Source of the DNA: Gemmataceae bacterium
GTDB taxonomy: Bacteria > Planctomycetota > Planctomycetia > Gemmatales > Gemmataceae
Assembly (NCBI GenBank): GCA_009697105.1
Contig: SIAQ01000001.1
Location: 62,001-126,000 of the forward strand
DNA: 64,000 bases
Reading direction: 5' to 3'
Part shown: positions 43,904 through 53,003 of the stretch, one piece after another
How positions within the stretch are numbered: position 1 is the stretch's first letter
Layout: each line of letters opens with the position of its first letter
Program-made: the position numbers and the translations under genes
Notes under the pieces: model-generated
Told to the model about the DNA's origin: nothing
Database searches by the model: none
What the model saw: the letters and a program-made list of their open reading frames with translations, nothing else

Positions 43904-45178
43904 CTTCTTCCCGACGCAATACAGGTAGCGCGAACCCTTCAGATAAATCCGCCCGCCAGCGATAGCGGGGGACGCCCGGCTCGGATCGCCCAATTCGCCG
44001 CGGCCTACCACTTCCGCCTTTGCACTAGCTTTTAGGACATAGCTCTTGTTGGCGTTAGCACAGTAGATCAAGCCATCGGCCGTCACGATCGGGCTGATGG
44101 CGGGATCGACGCCTTCGAGCCGTTCCTTGAACAGTTCCTTGCCCGATTGCCAATTCCAACAACCGAGCACGCCGGGACTGTTCAGGCGATACATCCGCCC
44201 GCCAACGACGAGCGGTGAGGAGAAGCCCTCAGCCAAGGCGGGAATCTTCCAGCCCAACCCGGTCTTGGACAGATCGCCCGTGCCCTTCGCCTTCACTGTC
44301 ACGCCGATGCCGCCGCGGCCCGAATCGACGTACACGACGTCGCCCGACACAACCGGCGACACGGTATCGCCCACACGCTGGCCCACCTGCGCGGACCAGA
44401 TCACCTCGCCCGACGCAAGATTGATGCCCTGCGGCCCGTTGGATGTAGCCACGACGAGTTGAAGTTTTTCCGCGATCTTGGCGATGATCGGCGTGCTATG
44501 TGCCCAGTCGATATCGGGGCGCTTCTTCTCCCAGTGCGAGGCGCCGGTGGCTCCCTCGAACGCATGGATCACTGATGATTTCTTTCCCCGCATCTGATCG
44601 CAAACGACGATGACCGCGCCTTCGTTTATGATCGGGCTGGAAGCCCAGGCGACATCGAAATCGTAAGGCTTGATTTCCTTGCGCCAGGCGAGCTTGCCCT
44701 GGAAATCGACCGCCGCCAATACCGCGGAGCCGAACGCGACGTAGACGCGCTTGCCATCGGTCGCGGGTGTCGGTGCTGTGTAGCCGCCGCGAAGATCGGT
44801 CAATTTCCACGGGCCGGGTTCGATCGGCGTGTCCCAGAGTTTCGCGCCGTCCTTGGTTGCAAAGCAGAGCAGATGATGTTCGGGAAAGTTCTTCTCGCTT
44901 ACGTCTTCGGGCCAATAGGAGACGGTGACGAAGACGCGTTCGCCCCAAACGATCGGGCTGGATTGATTCTGATCGCGACGACCTTTTTCAGACGGGAAGA
45001 GGGCGGCCTTCCAAAGGACATTCTCCTGCGTCTTCCCGCCCCAGGTCGTGGGCAGACCCTTTTCATCGGAAACGCCTATGCCGGTGGGGCCACGCCACAT
45101 CGGCCAATATTCACCGGCGTCGAGGGATGAGAATGCGAGTAACAGAACGGCTATTGAAATAGAGATGCATCGAGTCAT
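43901..45178 (-). CDS. Secreted PQQ-like beta-propeller protein
   Basis: The start ATG 45178 follows AAGGGG six bases upstream; the longer frame from 45277 runs through a repeat. The 425-residue product has a signal peptide (TRCISISIAVLLLAFSSLDAG), then PQQ-type blades (WPMWRGPTGIGVSDEKGLP, PTPATDGKRVYVAFGSAVL, AVDFQGKLAWRKEI, GASHWEKKRP, NLASGEVIWSA, GCWNWQSGKELFKERL). WRGP near the N terminus is typical of planctomycete propellers annotated as PQQ-binding or BamB-like. No cofactor-binding residues can be confirmed. It is downstream of nuoN on the same strand but separated by a repeat region. Confidence 0.9.
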   Translation of the reverse strand: MTRCISISIAVLLLAFSSLDAGEYWPMWRGPTGIGVSDEKGLPTTWGGKTQENVLWKAALFPSEKGRRDQNQSSPIVWGERVFVTVSYWPEDVSEKNFPEHHLLCFATKDGAKLWDTPIEPGPWKLTDLRGGYTAPTPATDGKRVYVAFGSAVLAAVDFQGKLAWRKEIKPYDFDVAWASSPIINEGAVIVVCDQMRGKKSSVIHAFEGATGASHWEKKRPDIDWAHSTPIIAKIAEKLQLVVATSNGPQGINLASGEVIWSAQVGQRVGDTVSPVVSGDVVYVDSGRGGIGVTVKAKGTGDLSKTGLGWKIPALAEGFSSPLVVGGRMYRLNSPGVLGCWNWQSGKELFKERLEGVDPAISPIVTADGLIYCANANKSYVLKASAKAEVVGRGELGDPSRASPAIAGGRIYLKGSRYLYCVGKK

Positions 45179-45200
45179 TGCGTGCCCCTTATCGAAATAA

Positions 45201-45343
45201 TTAACCACAGAGGCACCGAGAACACAAAGAAATTCAATACAAATCAAGAACTCCGGCTCGATAGGCTCCCGCATCAATAGATGAAGCCTAATGCAATTTA
45301 CCTATTTTGATTTTCTCGGTGTTCTTTGTGCCTCTGTGGTTAG
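45201..45343. repeat. Imperfect inverted repeat (CACAGAGGCACCGAGAACAC type)
   Basis: AACCACAGAGGCACCGAGAA at 45203-45222 pairs with a complementary arm ending TGCCTCTGTGGTTA near 45342, with a long asymmetric interior. It lies between the PQQ propeller start and the nuoN end and resembles a dispersed repeat type seen in many bacterial genomes. Confidence 0.75.
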
Positions 45344-45351
45344 GTGTCTTT

Positions 45352-46962
45352 TCACGGTCCTGGCACCATATTGAGCGCTTGCGGCTGAGCGACAATCGCT
45401 GTTCGATCCGTCGTTTGCCGAACCGAGCGCAGAAGCCAATTCGCACCAGGCGGGACGCTCAAGCCGAGTGTCAGCGCGACGCAGATCGCCAGCGTCGCCA
45501 GGCCGGGGATCGAACCGCATGTTTCAATCGGTTTCACGGAAGTACGAAGATACATTACCGAAATCAACCGCAGGTAGTACCACCCGCCGATCGCGGCATT
45601 GACCATACCAACCACGGCTAGCGTCGGGTAGAGCCAATGTGGCAACGTACTCCCTGGCGCATGCGTGGCAAGCGCGCCGAAGAAAACGAAGAACTTACCA
45701 GTAAAGCCCGCCGTAAACGGGAAGCCGAGCAAGCTGAGACACAGTACCGTCAACAGAAGGGCGACGCGCGGATGCGATTTCGCCAGGCCCGCGAGATCGT
45801 CGACGCTTTCGACCGGGCGGTCAGTGCGGTGCAGCATCAGGATAGTCGCGAAGACACCGAACGTCATCGCGCCGTAGGCGACAAGGTAGAAGAGCAGCGC
45901 CGCCACGCCGTTGGTAGCCGCGTCAGGGCCGGAGAGATATGGCGCACTCGCCAGGGCGACGAGCATGTAGCCGGTGTGCGAGATGCTGGAATAGGCGAAC
46001 AGGCGTTTGAGATTGTCTTGCAGGATCGCGAGGATGTTGCCGATCGTCATCGTCAACGCCGCCAGGAACCAGAACAACGTCGGGGTTTGGTCGCTCAGCG
46101 CCATGCCGATCGCCCGATGCCCAGCCGAGTCAACGCCTGGTGGGAGCACGAAGCCGAATATCCGCAGCATCGCCACGAAGCCGGCGATCTTTGGAATGTA
46201 CGAGAGCAACGCCGCCCCGCTCGTCGATGTGCCCTGATAGACATCCGGTGCGTAGAAGTGGAATGGCACCGCCGCCACGCGGAAGCATAGGCCCGCGGCA
46301 ATCATCAACATGCTGATCTGTGCCATGCCCGCGACGGCTTTGCGTTCCTCGTCGTTCGCGCCGAGCATTACCTGCATGATGCCTGCGATATTCGTCGTCC
46401 CCGTGATGCCGAAGAGGTAACTGAAACCGAACAGCAAGAATGCGGACGCGAGAACACTCAGCAGGAAATACTTCATCGACGCTTCTTGCGATGCATCGTC
46501 GTGTTTCGGCAAGTAGAGCAGGATGTAGGTCGGAATACTGATAAGCTCAAGCGCCAGGAATAACACACACAGGTCGTTCGCAGACCCAACCATGCTGACA
46601 CCGGCGATGATGAGCAGGAAGCAGGCATGATGGTCGGCGACAAATCTCTCGGGCGACTCGTCCCAGCAAAGCAGGATGAACATCGCACCGCTGGCGAGAG
46701 CGAGTAGCCGAGTGAGATGGGCGAGCGAATCGAAGACGACAGGCACGCCGAACACTGCCGTGCCCGGTAGGCTTTGCGCTTCCGGAGAAATCAACGTCAG
46801 CGCGAACGCCGTCGCCAGGCCCGCCAGTGCGACGATTCCCCACAGCCGTCGGTCAGCCTTGAACAGGCCGCCGATGAAGAGCACGCAGGCGCACAAAACC
46901 AGCGCCATCTCCGGATAGAGATGATGAAAAAGTTCGGCCAATTGCGAGGCATACGGATGCAT
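45352..46962 (-). CDS. nuoN: NADH-quinone oxidoreductase subunit N
   Basis: The 536-residue, about 14-helix membrane protein is the antiporter-like subunit N of complex I. Family segments are visible: FLALELISIPTYILLYLPKHD, MKYFLLSVLASAFLLFGFSYLFG, MLMIAAGLCFRVAAVPFHFYAPDVYQG and LFAYSSISHTGYMLVALAS. These hold the conserved Glu and Lys of the proton channel. It is the last gene of the nuo operon (transcribed right to left), separated from nuoM by a family A' palindrome. C-terminal sequence reads into the repeat region beyond. Confidence 0.96.
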   Translation of the reverse strand: MHPYASQLAELFHHLYPEMALVLCACVLFIGGLFKADRRLWGIVALAGLATAFALTLISPEAQSLPGTAVFGVPVVFDSLAHLTRLLALASGAMFILLCWDESPERFVADHHACFLLIIAGVSMVGSANDLCVLFLALELISIPTYILLYLPKHDDASQEASMKYFLLSVLASAFLLFGFSYLFGITGTTNIAGIMQVMLGANDEERKAVAGMAQISMLMIAAGLCFRVAAVPFHFYAPDVYQGTSTSGAALLSYIPKIAGFVAMLRIFGFVLPPGVDSAGHRAIGMALSDQTPTLFWFLAALTMTIGNILAILQDNLKRLFAYSSISHTGYMLVALASAPYLSGPDAATNGVAALLFYLVAYGAMTFGVFATILMLHRTDRPVESVDDLAGLAKSHPRVALLLTVLCLSLLGFPFTAGFTGKFFVFFGALATHAPGSTLPHWLYPTLAVVGMVNAAIGGWYYLRLISVMYLRTSVKPIETCGSIPGLATLAICVALTLGLSVPPGANWLLRSVRQTTDRTAIVAQPQALNMVPGP

Positions 46963-46987
46963 GATGGAAAACTCTAGTATTTGCCGT

Positions 46988-47027
46988 TCGTTTAGCGTCC
47001 GCCCGGCACAATGCGAGCGCTAAACGA
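46988..47027. repeat. Family A' palindrome between nuoM and nuoN
   Basis: TCGTTTAGCG at the left and GCGAGCGCTAAACGA at the right, with a mismatch, in the short gap between two nuo genes. The hairpin would be in the operon mRNA. Confidence 0.8.
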
Positions 47028-47037
47028 CAAGCAGCTA

Positions 47038-48717
47038 TTATCGCCCGTCTGCGACTTTCGTGTTCATGTTGTCGATTCGCTTCTGCACTATCCGCTCGAC
47101 CACTTCAATATCCGGCTTCACCGAATTGAGCACCGGTTGCGGATAAACGCCCAGCAACAGGCACAGCACGAGAAGCGGCGCCAGCGCAGCCACTTCACGC
47201 GCGTTGATGTCGTGAACCTCATGGCCGTGCGTGTCGGGTTCTTTCAACTCGCCGAAGAAGACCTGGCGGAGCATCGACATCAGGTACCACGCACCGAGGA
47301 TGATCCCGCCAGTGCCGAGAATCGCGAGCACCGGGCGCAGGTCGTACATGCCGAAGAAGATCAGCGCTTCGCCGACGAACCCGTTCAGCCCCGGCAAGCC
47401 GACGCTGGACAGGCTGACGAAGACCATGCAAAACGAAATGACCTTGAGCTTCGATCCCAGGCCGCCGTAATCGCCGATCATGCGTGTGTGATAGCGTTCG
47501 TAGATCATGCCGACGATAAGGAAGAGCGCCCCGGTCGAGAGGCCGTGGTTAATCATCTGCATGAGGCTGCCGGTCAACCCCGCGCTGTTGAGCGCGAACA
47601 TTCCGAGCGTGCAGAAACCGAGATGGCTGACCGACGAGTAGGCGACAAGTTTCTTGATGTCGTCCTGCGCTCTCGCACAGAACGCGCCGTAGAGGATGCC
47701 GATGACCGAGAGTGTGCCGATGACCGGAACGCCAACGGTGATCGACGCATCCGGAGCAAGCGGCAAACACAGCCGCATGAAGCCGTATGTGCCCATTTTC
47801 AGCAGCACGCCCGCCAGCAGTACGCTGCCCGCCGTCGGTGCTTCAACATGCGCGAGCGGCAACCAGGTATGCACGGGGAACAACGGCACCTTGATCGCAA
47901 AACCCGCCATCATCGCCAGGAACACCCAGAACTGAAAGCTTGCATAAAACGCTCGTTCCGACGCCGGCGCCGATTCGAGCAGATGATTGAATCGTGTCAC
48001 CAATTCCGGGATCGAGAACGTCAGCTCGTGCGGCACGGCTTGCTGGTAACATACGACGACCACGGCGAGTAAACCCAAGAACGTTAGCACGCTGCCGGCC
48101 AGGGTGTAGATGAAAAACTTGCGTGCGGCATAGCGACGTTCCGGCCCGCCCCAGATGCCGATGAGGAAAAAGAGCGGCACAAGCGTGAGTTCAAAGAACA
48201 CGTAGAAGAGGATGATGTCGAACGCCAAAAACACGCCGACCATGCCGAAATTGAGCACGAACAGCCAGGCGTGGAATTCATGCACGCGTTCGTCGATGGC
48301 GTTCCACGAGATCAAGATCGACGAAACCATCAGGATTGCCGTCAGCACGACGAGCCAAATGTTGAGGCCATCCACGCCGACGAAGAACTGGATAGCGCCG
48401 AGCTTCGGGGCGTTTTTGTCCTTGGACGCCTCACTGCCCATATTGAGATCAATCAGGTTCCAGGTCGTCGCATGAGGAGCGTCGGTGGTGTTGCCAGGTA
48501 CGAACATCGGCTCGAAGCGGTGGATTTGCTTGGCATGGTCACGGTTGGAGATAAAGCCGATAGCGATGACAAGAGCGATAACGGCGCCGGCGACCGAGGC
48601 CAGGAGGCTAATTTGACGAACGAGTTGTGCTCGCGCCGGACCGAGGCAAGCGACCAGCACCGCTGCCGCCACGGGGAGGAAGATCAGAATCAACAGGAGC
48701 GTTTGATACAAGTTCAT
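47038..48717 (-). CDS. nuoM: NADH-quinone oxidoreductase subunit M
   Basis: The start ATG 48717 (MNLYQTLLLILIFLP) is preferred; a GTG at 48735 adds six residues. The 559-residue membrane protein has subunit M motifs: FFVGVDGLNIWLVVLTAILM, FFELTLVPLFFLIGIWGG, FPVHTWLPLAHVEAPTAGSV, LLAGVLLKMGTYGFMRL and LVAYSSVSHLGFCTLGMFAL. It is a proton-pumping antiporter-like arm subunit of complex I. It is separated from nuoL by a palindrome at 48740-48818. Confidence 0.96.
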   Translation of the reverse strand: MNLYQTLLLILIFLPVAAAVLVACLGPARAQLVRQISLLASVAGAVIALVIAIGFISNRDHAKQIHRFEPMFVPGNTTDAPHATTWNLIDLNMGSEASKDKNAPKLGAIQFFVGVDGLNIWLVVLTAILMVSSILISWNAIDERVHEFHAWLFVLNFGMVGVFLAFDIILFYVFFELTLVPLFFLIGIWGGPERRYAARKFFIYTLAGSVLTFLGLLAVVVVCYQQAVPHELTFSIPELVTRFNHLLESAPASERAFYASFQFWVFLAMMAGFAIKVPLFPVHTWLPLAHVEAPTAGSVLLAGVLLKMGTYGFMRLCLPLAPDASITVGVPVIGTLSVIGILYGAFCARAQDDIKKLVAYSSVSHLGFCTLGMFALNSAGLTGSLMQMINHGLSTGALFLIVGMIYERYHTRMIGDYGGLGSKLKVISFCMVFVSLSSVGLPGLNGFVGEALIFFGMYDLRPVLAILGTGGIILGAWYLMSMLRQVFFGELKEPDTHGHEVHDINAREVAALAPLLVLCLLLGVYPQPVLNSVKPDIEVVERIVQKRIDNMNTKVADGR

Positions 48718-48739
48718 CGAGAATTTCCATGACACTTTC

Positions 48740-48818
48740 GGCGAGCCTAGCCGCGTAAGCGGCAGGTTGAAATCGGCAATCGCGTGTTCAACCTGCCTCT
48801 TACGCGGCTAGGCTCGCC
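48740..48818. repeat. Palindrome between nuoL and nuoM
   Basis: The 32-base arms at 48740-48771 and 48787-48818 (GGCGAGCCTAGCCGCGTAAG and complement) pair with one mismatch. It is unique among the window's families but similar in layout to family C. Confidence 0.92.
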
Positions 48819-48853
48819 AATTTCTCGTTTCGATCCATGTCCAGTTCATAGGC

Positions 48854-50809
48854 CTACCGCATCAAGACCGACAGCGCGAAGCCAGCCATGCCCAGGGCCA
48901 TCAACAGCGCGTAAAACTGCACGAGGCCGTTCTGCACGGGCCGAACCAGAAAGCCCAGAAACGCCGGGATTTGGCCAAGCAGATCCACAACGCCATCGAG
49001 CAGATAGGCATCGACGATTCGGCACACGTGGGCGAAGATCGTCATTGGTTTAACGATCGTCAGTTCATAGAGTTCGTCAAAATAGAACTTGGCTTGCGAC
49101 AAATCGTACAAGGAGGGCAGCGTAATCGCAGGGTCGGCCAAGCTCGGTTGCTTCACGTAGAAGAGATAAGCAAGGCCGATACCCGCCAGCGCAATGACGC
49201 TACTGCCGGCCATCAGGGCCCAGTTGGGGTGATGCGCACCTTGCAAATGCGGAAACGCCTGGATAACCCATGTTTCATCAATTACCTTTTGAAACAAATG
49301 CGTCGGTCCGAGGACTACGCCGACCAGCAAAGCCCCAACCGCGAGGATCCGCAACGGCCAAGCCATGATCGCTGGAGATTCATGCGGATGCTCGACGCCA
49401 TGCGGTAATTTTTCGTCGCCCCAGAACGTCATGAAATAGGCGCGAAACGTGTAGAACGCCGTCAGCCCAGCCGTGAAGAGCGCGGAGAAAAACAGCACGC
49501 CATAAACGATCGGCTGGGCCCCGTGGCCATGCTGCCAAGCGCCGTAGGTCGTCGCCAGCACTTCGTCCTTGCTCCAAAAGCCCGATAGCAACGGGAACCC
49601 GGCCAGCGCGGCGGCACCACACAGAAACGTCCAATGGGTGATCGGCAACGATTTTCGCAAGCCGCCGAATTCGCGCATGTCGATGACATTGTGCATCGCA
49701 TGCATGACGCTGCCGGCGCCGAGGAACAGAAGCGCCTTGAAGAAGGCATGCGTGAACAGGTGAAAGATCGCCGCCATGACGGCCAACGACGCGAGCTTTT
49801 GTTCGCCGAGCCCGCTGCCGAGCGCAAGGAACATGTAGCCGAGTTGACTCAATGTCGAGTAGGCGAGGACTCGCTTGAGATCGGTCTGCGTGACAGCGAT
49901 CACCGCGGCCAAAAGTGCCGTGAAACCGCCAATGATCGCGACGAGCATCTGCGCGTTTGGCGACAGTCCGAAGAGCGGCGTGCACCGCGCGACGAGGTAG
50001 ACGCCGGCGGTGACCATCGTGGCGGCGTGGATCAGCGCGCTGACGGGCGACGGGCCTTCCATCGCGTCGGGGAGCCAAACGTGGAGCGGGAACTGGGCCG
50101 ACTTGCCCGCGGCACCGACGAAGAGACAGAAGCAGGCCCAGAACAGGAGATTGGGGTCGAGCGTGTGGGCGTCATACTGCTCTTTGACATTGATGAACAC
50201 GACATCGTATTCGAGCGAATGACCGAAGTTCTGCCAAAGAATGAGGATACCGATGAACAGGCCGATGTCGCCGAGCCGAGTGACGAGAAATGCCTTGCGC
50301 GCCGCCGCTGCCGCGCTGGGCTTGGCGAACCAGAAGCCGATGAGCAGATAGCTGCATAGGCCGACGCCTTCCCAGCAGGCGTAGAGCAAGATAAAGTTGT
50401 TGACGAGCACCAAGCCGAGCATGAAGAACAGGAACCCGCTGACGGCTGCGAAGAATCGCGGATATCCGGGGTCGCCGTGCATGTAGCCGGCGGCATAGAT
50501 CGCGATCAAGGAGCCGATGAAGGTGACCATGACAAGCATGATCGCCGTCAGCCCATCGGCGCGGAGCGAGATGTTAGCGGTCATTTTGCCCGCGTTGATC
50601 CAGACAACATCGCGCCCGGTTTCGACTGCCCCTGTGTCGCTTTGCAGCACGGCGATCAGCGTCAACACCGCGAAGACGCATGCGCCGACCGCGCCGGCGA
50701 CGCACGGCAGATGGCATTTGCTCGGAAAGAGCTTGCGGCCCACCGTCGCGATTATCACCGTCGCCAGGAGAGGCAGCGCCAGAATCATCCATAAATACGT
50801 GCTAGGCAT
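48854..50809 (-). CDS. nuoL: NADH-quinone oxidoreductase subunit L
   Basis: The 651-residue membrane protein is the distal antiporter-like subunit with its long lateral helix. Motifs include YMHGDPGYPRFFAAVSGFLF, LLYACWEGVGLCSYLLIGFW, AQFPLHVWLPDAMEGPSPVS, ALIHAATMVTAGVYLVAR and VLAYSTLSQLGYMFLALGSG. ATG 50809 overlaps the end of nuoK by eight bases, so translation is coupled. It pumps protons as part of the complex I membrane arm. Confidence 0.97.
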   Translation of the reverse strand: MPSTYLWMILALPLLATVIIATVGRKLFPSKCHLPCVAGAVGACVFAVLTLIAVLQSDTGAVETGRDVVWINAGKMTANISLRADGLTAIMLVMVTFIGSLIAIYAAGYMHGDPGYPRFFAAVSGFLFFMLGLVLVNNFILLYACWEGVGLCSYLLIGFWFAKPSAAAAARKAFLVTRLGDIGLFIGILILWQNFGHSLEYDVVFINVKEQYDAHTLDPNLLFWACFCLFVGAAGKSAQFPLHVWLPDAMEGPSPVSALIHAATMVTAGVYLVARCTPLFGLSPNAQMLVAIIGGFTALLAAVIAVTQTDLKRVLAYSTLSQLGYMFLALGSGLGEQKLASLAVMAAIFHLFTHAFFKALLFLGAGSVMHAMHNVIDMREFGGLRKSLPITHWTFLCGAAALAGFPLLSGFWSKDEVLATTYGAWQHGHGAQPIVYGVLFFSALFTAGLTAFYTFRAYFMTFWGDEKLPHGVEHPHESPAIMAWPLRILAVGALLVGVVLGPTHLFQKVIDETWVIQAFPHLQGAHHPNWALMAGSSVIALAGIGLAYLFYVKQPSLADPAITLPSLYDLSQAKFYFDELYELTIVKPMTIFAHVCRIVDAYLLDGVVDLLGQIPAFLGFLVRPVQNGLVQFYALLMALGMAGFALSVLMR

Positions 50810-51236
50810 GGCTGACTTTTTCCGCCTCCTTCTTGGCAGGTTCCGCGCCGGCAGGGGTCAGATGCTGAAACTCGGCCGGTTTCGGAGGTTCCGGCGGCGT
50901 ACCTTCGTCCTCAATCGGATCCTGGTCGGCCTCGCGCAAGTCCTGCCACAGGCTGACATCGAGCGACTTGCCGCGTTTGAACAGTAACAATATCAGCGCC
51001 AGCGCGATCGCCGCCTCGCATGCCGCCACGGTGTGGATAAACATCACCAGCACCTGTCCGCCGAGATCGCCGCGAAATTTGGCGAAGGCGACAAGATTGA
51101 TGGCGACGCCCTGGAGCATCATCTCGGCCGAGAGGAACATGATGATCATGTTTCGCCGGGTGAGGAAGCCAACCAGTCCGAGCACGAATAGCGCGGCACC
51201 GACGAGCAGATAGCTTTCGAGTGTTCCGGGAGTCAT
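50802..51236 (-). CDS. nuoK: NADH-quinone oxidoreductase subunit K with extended C terminus
   Basis: Residues 1-100 are a standard NuoK with three helices (LVGAALFVLGLVGFLTRRN, IIMFLSAEMMLQGVAINLVAF, VAACEAAIALALILLLFKR), including the conserved Glu of helix 2 (SAEMM) and helix 3. Residues about 101-144 form a hydrophilic, Pro/Glu/Lys-rich tail (EDEGTPPEPPKPAEF) not present in typical NuoK of about 100 residues. It overlaps nuoJ by four bases and nuoL by eight. Confidence 0.95.
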   Translation of the reverse strand: MTPGTLESYLLVGAALFVLGLVGFLTRRNMIIMFLSAEMMLQGVAINLVAFAKFRGDLGGQVLVMFIHTVAACEAAIALALILLLFKRGKSLDVSLWQDLREADQDPIEDEGTPPEPPKPAEFQHLTPAGAEPAKKEAEKVSHA

Positions 51237-52279
51237 CGCAAGCCCTCCGCGCGCCGACCGGCGATGACGATCGCGCCGATAGTGGCTACCAGCAGCAATG
51301 CCGCCGCCAACTCGACTGCAATCAGGTAATCGGTAAACAGCGTCCGCCCCAGGCCGGTCACGTTCTCAGCAGGTAGCTTGCCAGGCGAAAAATGCCCAGG
51401 TGTCGACGCTTTCCTTGGCACGTCGTCGAGTCCAAGACTTGCCGTGGTTCGGCGTTTCGCTTCCAGGTACACATGCACGTTCTTGGCGTGCTTTTGGATT
51501 ACCTCGATCCTGGCCTTGTCGCCCCGATTCCATTCGTGCCGGATATTATTCAAATCCGACTGTACGGGCGAGTCCACGTTCGCGATAACGCCATGGGTTC
51601 GCACCACCAATTCCGGTGTGGTGGTGCCGGGACTCGGCTCGCCGAACAGGCGTTTCACTTGTGCAATGTTTTTCGCCTCGGAAAGCTGCCGAAACGACAC
51701 GATGACACTATCGATCTTCGCGGTGTCATGCGCCTTGTGCAAAATGCACACCAGCGCCACGAGCAATACGCAACCGGCCAGGCTCGCAAGGAAAGGCTCG
51801 CGCGACAGCCTGTCGGCATTGGTCGCGCCGTCTTGTTGGGCGAGCATAATGACAAACAAAAACGTCACGACAATCGCACCGGCGTAGATAATGATCGTCG
51901 CGGCCATCAAGAACGGAGCAGCCTGAAGCAGGAACAATCCACAGGTGCTGAGCACGACCATCGCGAACGACATTGCCGCGTGCACGGGATTTTTCTGGGT
52001 TATCATCATCACGCCAGCGACAAGAGCAAGGCCCGCGAACGCGCAAAACAGCACGCGTTCGACGAGCACCGCGTCGCTATGCACAAGGAACACGCCGCCC
52101 GTTATCAAGCCAGCCGCTGCCAGCGCGCCACCCCACAGCGGCTTAGTTTGCCGGGCTCGGGGCAAGAGCGCATAGATTCCGACGAACCCGAGAATCGGCG
52201 GCAGTAGCAGCAGCCAATTCTCACGAACAAACGGCAGAAATCCCGTCGCTCGCGCGGTGTCGGCAAACAAAAACGACAT
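51233..52279 (-). CDS. nuoJ: NADH-quinone oxidoreductase subunit J, enlarged
   Basis: The start ATG 52279 (MSFLFADTARA) is preferred because AAAGGA lies five bases upstream; an ATG at 52303 adds MDWNERIT. About 348 residues, versus about 170-200 in most NuoJ. The core is visible (VLFCAFAGLALVAGVMMITQ, NPVHAAMSFAMVVLSTCGLF, TIIIYAGAIVVTFLFVIMLAQ). Two extra N-terminal helices precede it, and a hydrophilic insert of about 120 residues separates it from the last helix (YLIAVELAAALLLVATIGAIV). The enlarged loop would face the periplasm or cytoplasm; its role is unknown. Confidence 0.93.
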   Translation of the reverse strand: MSFLFADTARATGFLPFVRENWLLLLPPILGFVGIYALLPRARQTKPLWGGALAAAGLITGGVFLVHSDAVLVERVLFCAFAGLALVAGVMMITQKNPVHAAMSFAMVVLSTCGLFLLQAAPFLMAATIIIYAGAIVVTFLFVIMLAQQDGATNADRLSREPFLASLAGCVLLVALVCILHKAHDTAKIDSVIVSFRQLSEAKNIAQVKRLFGEPSPGTTTPELVVRTHGVIANVDSPVQSDLNNIRHEWNRGDKARIEVIQKHAKNVHVYLEAKRRTTASLGLDDVPRKASTPGHFSPGKLPAENVTGLGRTLFTDYLIAVELAAALLLVATIGAIVIAGRRAEGLR

Positions 52280-52358
52280 CGTGATCCTTTCGTTCCAATC
52301 CATTTATCTAGCCTGCCATCTATGGCGGGTCTTTCGTTTACTCGCCATTAATAGTGGG

Positions 52359-52916
52359 CTATATTGAAGGCTCCGACGCACAACTCAACACCCCGGCTTG
52401 CGTGCGAATCGGGTCTTTACCCATCTTCACGGTCTCATCAAAAACACTTAAGAGTTTTTCCTTATCGAACATCATCTCCTCCCGACTCAAACCCGTGAGG
52501 TCGAAGAGCGACGTCAATTCGATCGCATCGCACGGGCAGGCCTGTTCACACATGCCGCAGTAGATGCAACGCAACTCGTCGATGACGAACATCTCCGGAT
52601 ACTTTTCGCGGTCCTTCCATTCCGGCGGCGCCGGCGCGGCGACGATGTCGATGCACCGCGCGGGGCAGGCCGTCGAGCACATGAAACAGGCCACGCATTT
52701 GACGCGCCCGTCGGCATCGCGGTTGAGCCGATGCAGCCCGCGATAGTTCGCCGGCAGGTCCGGGCGCACTTCCGGAAACTGCTGCGTCACCTTCGGCTGG
52801 AAGACGTGTTTGATCGTCGTGCCCAATCCCTGCATGATCGCGGGAATGTACAAACGATCGAGCAATCCCAGCGTCGGCGCCTTGACCCAGCGCACATCTG
52901 TTTCGGCTATTGGCAT
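52359..52916 (-). CDS. nuoI: NADH-quinone oxidoreductase subunit I
   Basis: The 185-residue peripheral-arm subunit carries two [4Fe-4S] ferredoxin motifs, CVACFMCSTACP and CIYCGMCEQACP, each followed by its fourth ligand Cys-Pro. These hold clusters N6a and N6b that pass electrons towards the NuoB cluster. N-terminal FQPKVTQQFPE and LHRLNRDADGRVKCVAC fit the family. A family A' palindrome lies between it and nuoH. Confidence 0.97.
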   Translation of the reverse strand: MPIAETDVRWVKAPTLGLLDRLYIPAIMQGLGTTIKHVFQPKVTQQFPEVRPDLPANYRGLHRLNRDADGRVKCVACFMCSTACPARCIDIVAAPAPPEWKDREKYPEMFVIDELRCIYCGMCEQACPCDAIELTSLFDLTGLSREEMMFDKEKLLSVFDETVKMGKDPIRTQAGVLSCASEPSI

Positions 52917-52940
52917 ATCAGCTCCACTCTTTTCGCGATC

Positions 52941-52996
52941 GCTGTTTATCGTTTAGCGCTCGCATGGTGTCTTGCGAGCGCTAAACGATAAACAGC
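52941..52996. repeat. Family A' palindrome between nuoH and nuoI
   Basis: The perfect 24-base arms at 52941-52964 and 52973-52996 (GCTGTTTATCGTTTAGCGCT and complement) have an 8-base loop. Confidence 0.95.
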
Positions 52997-53003
52997 ATTA
53001 CTT

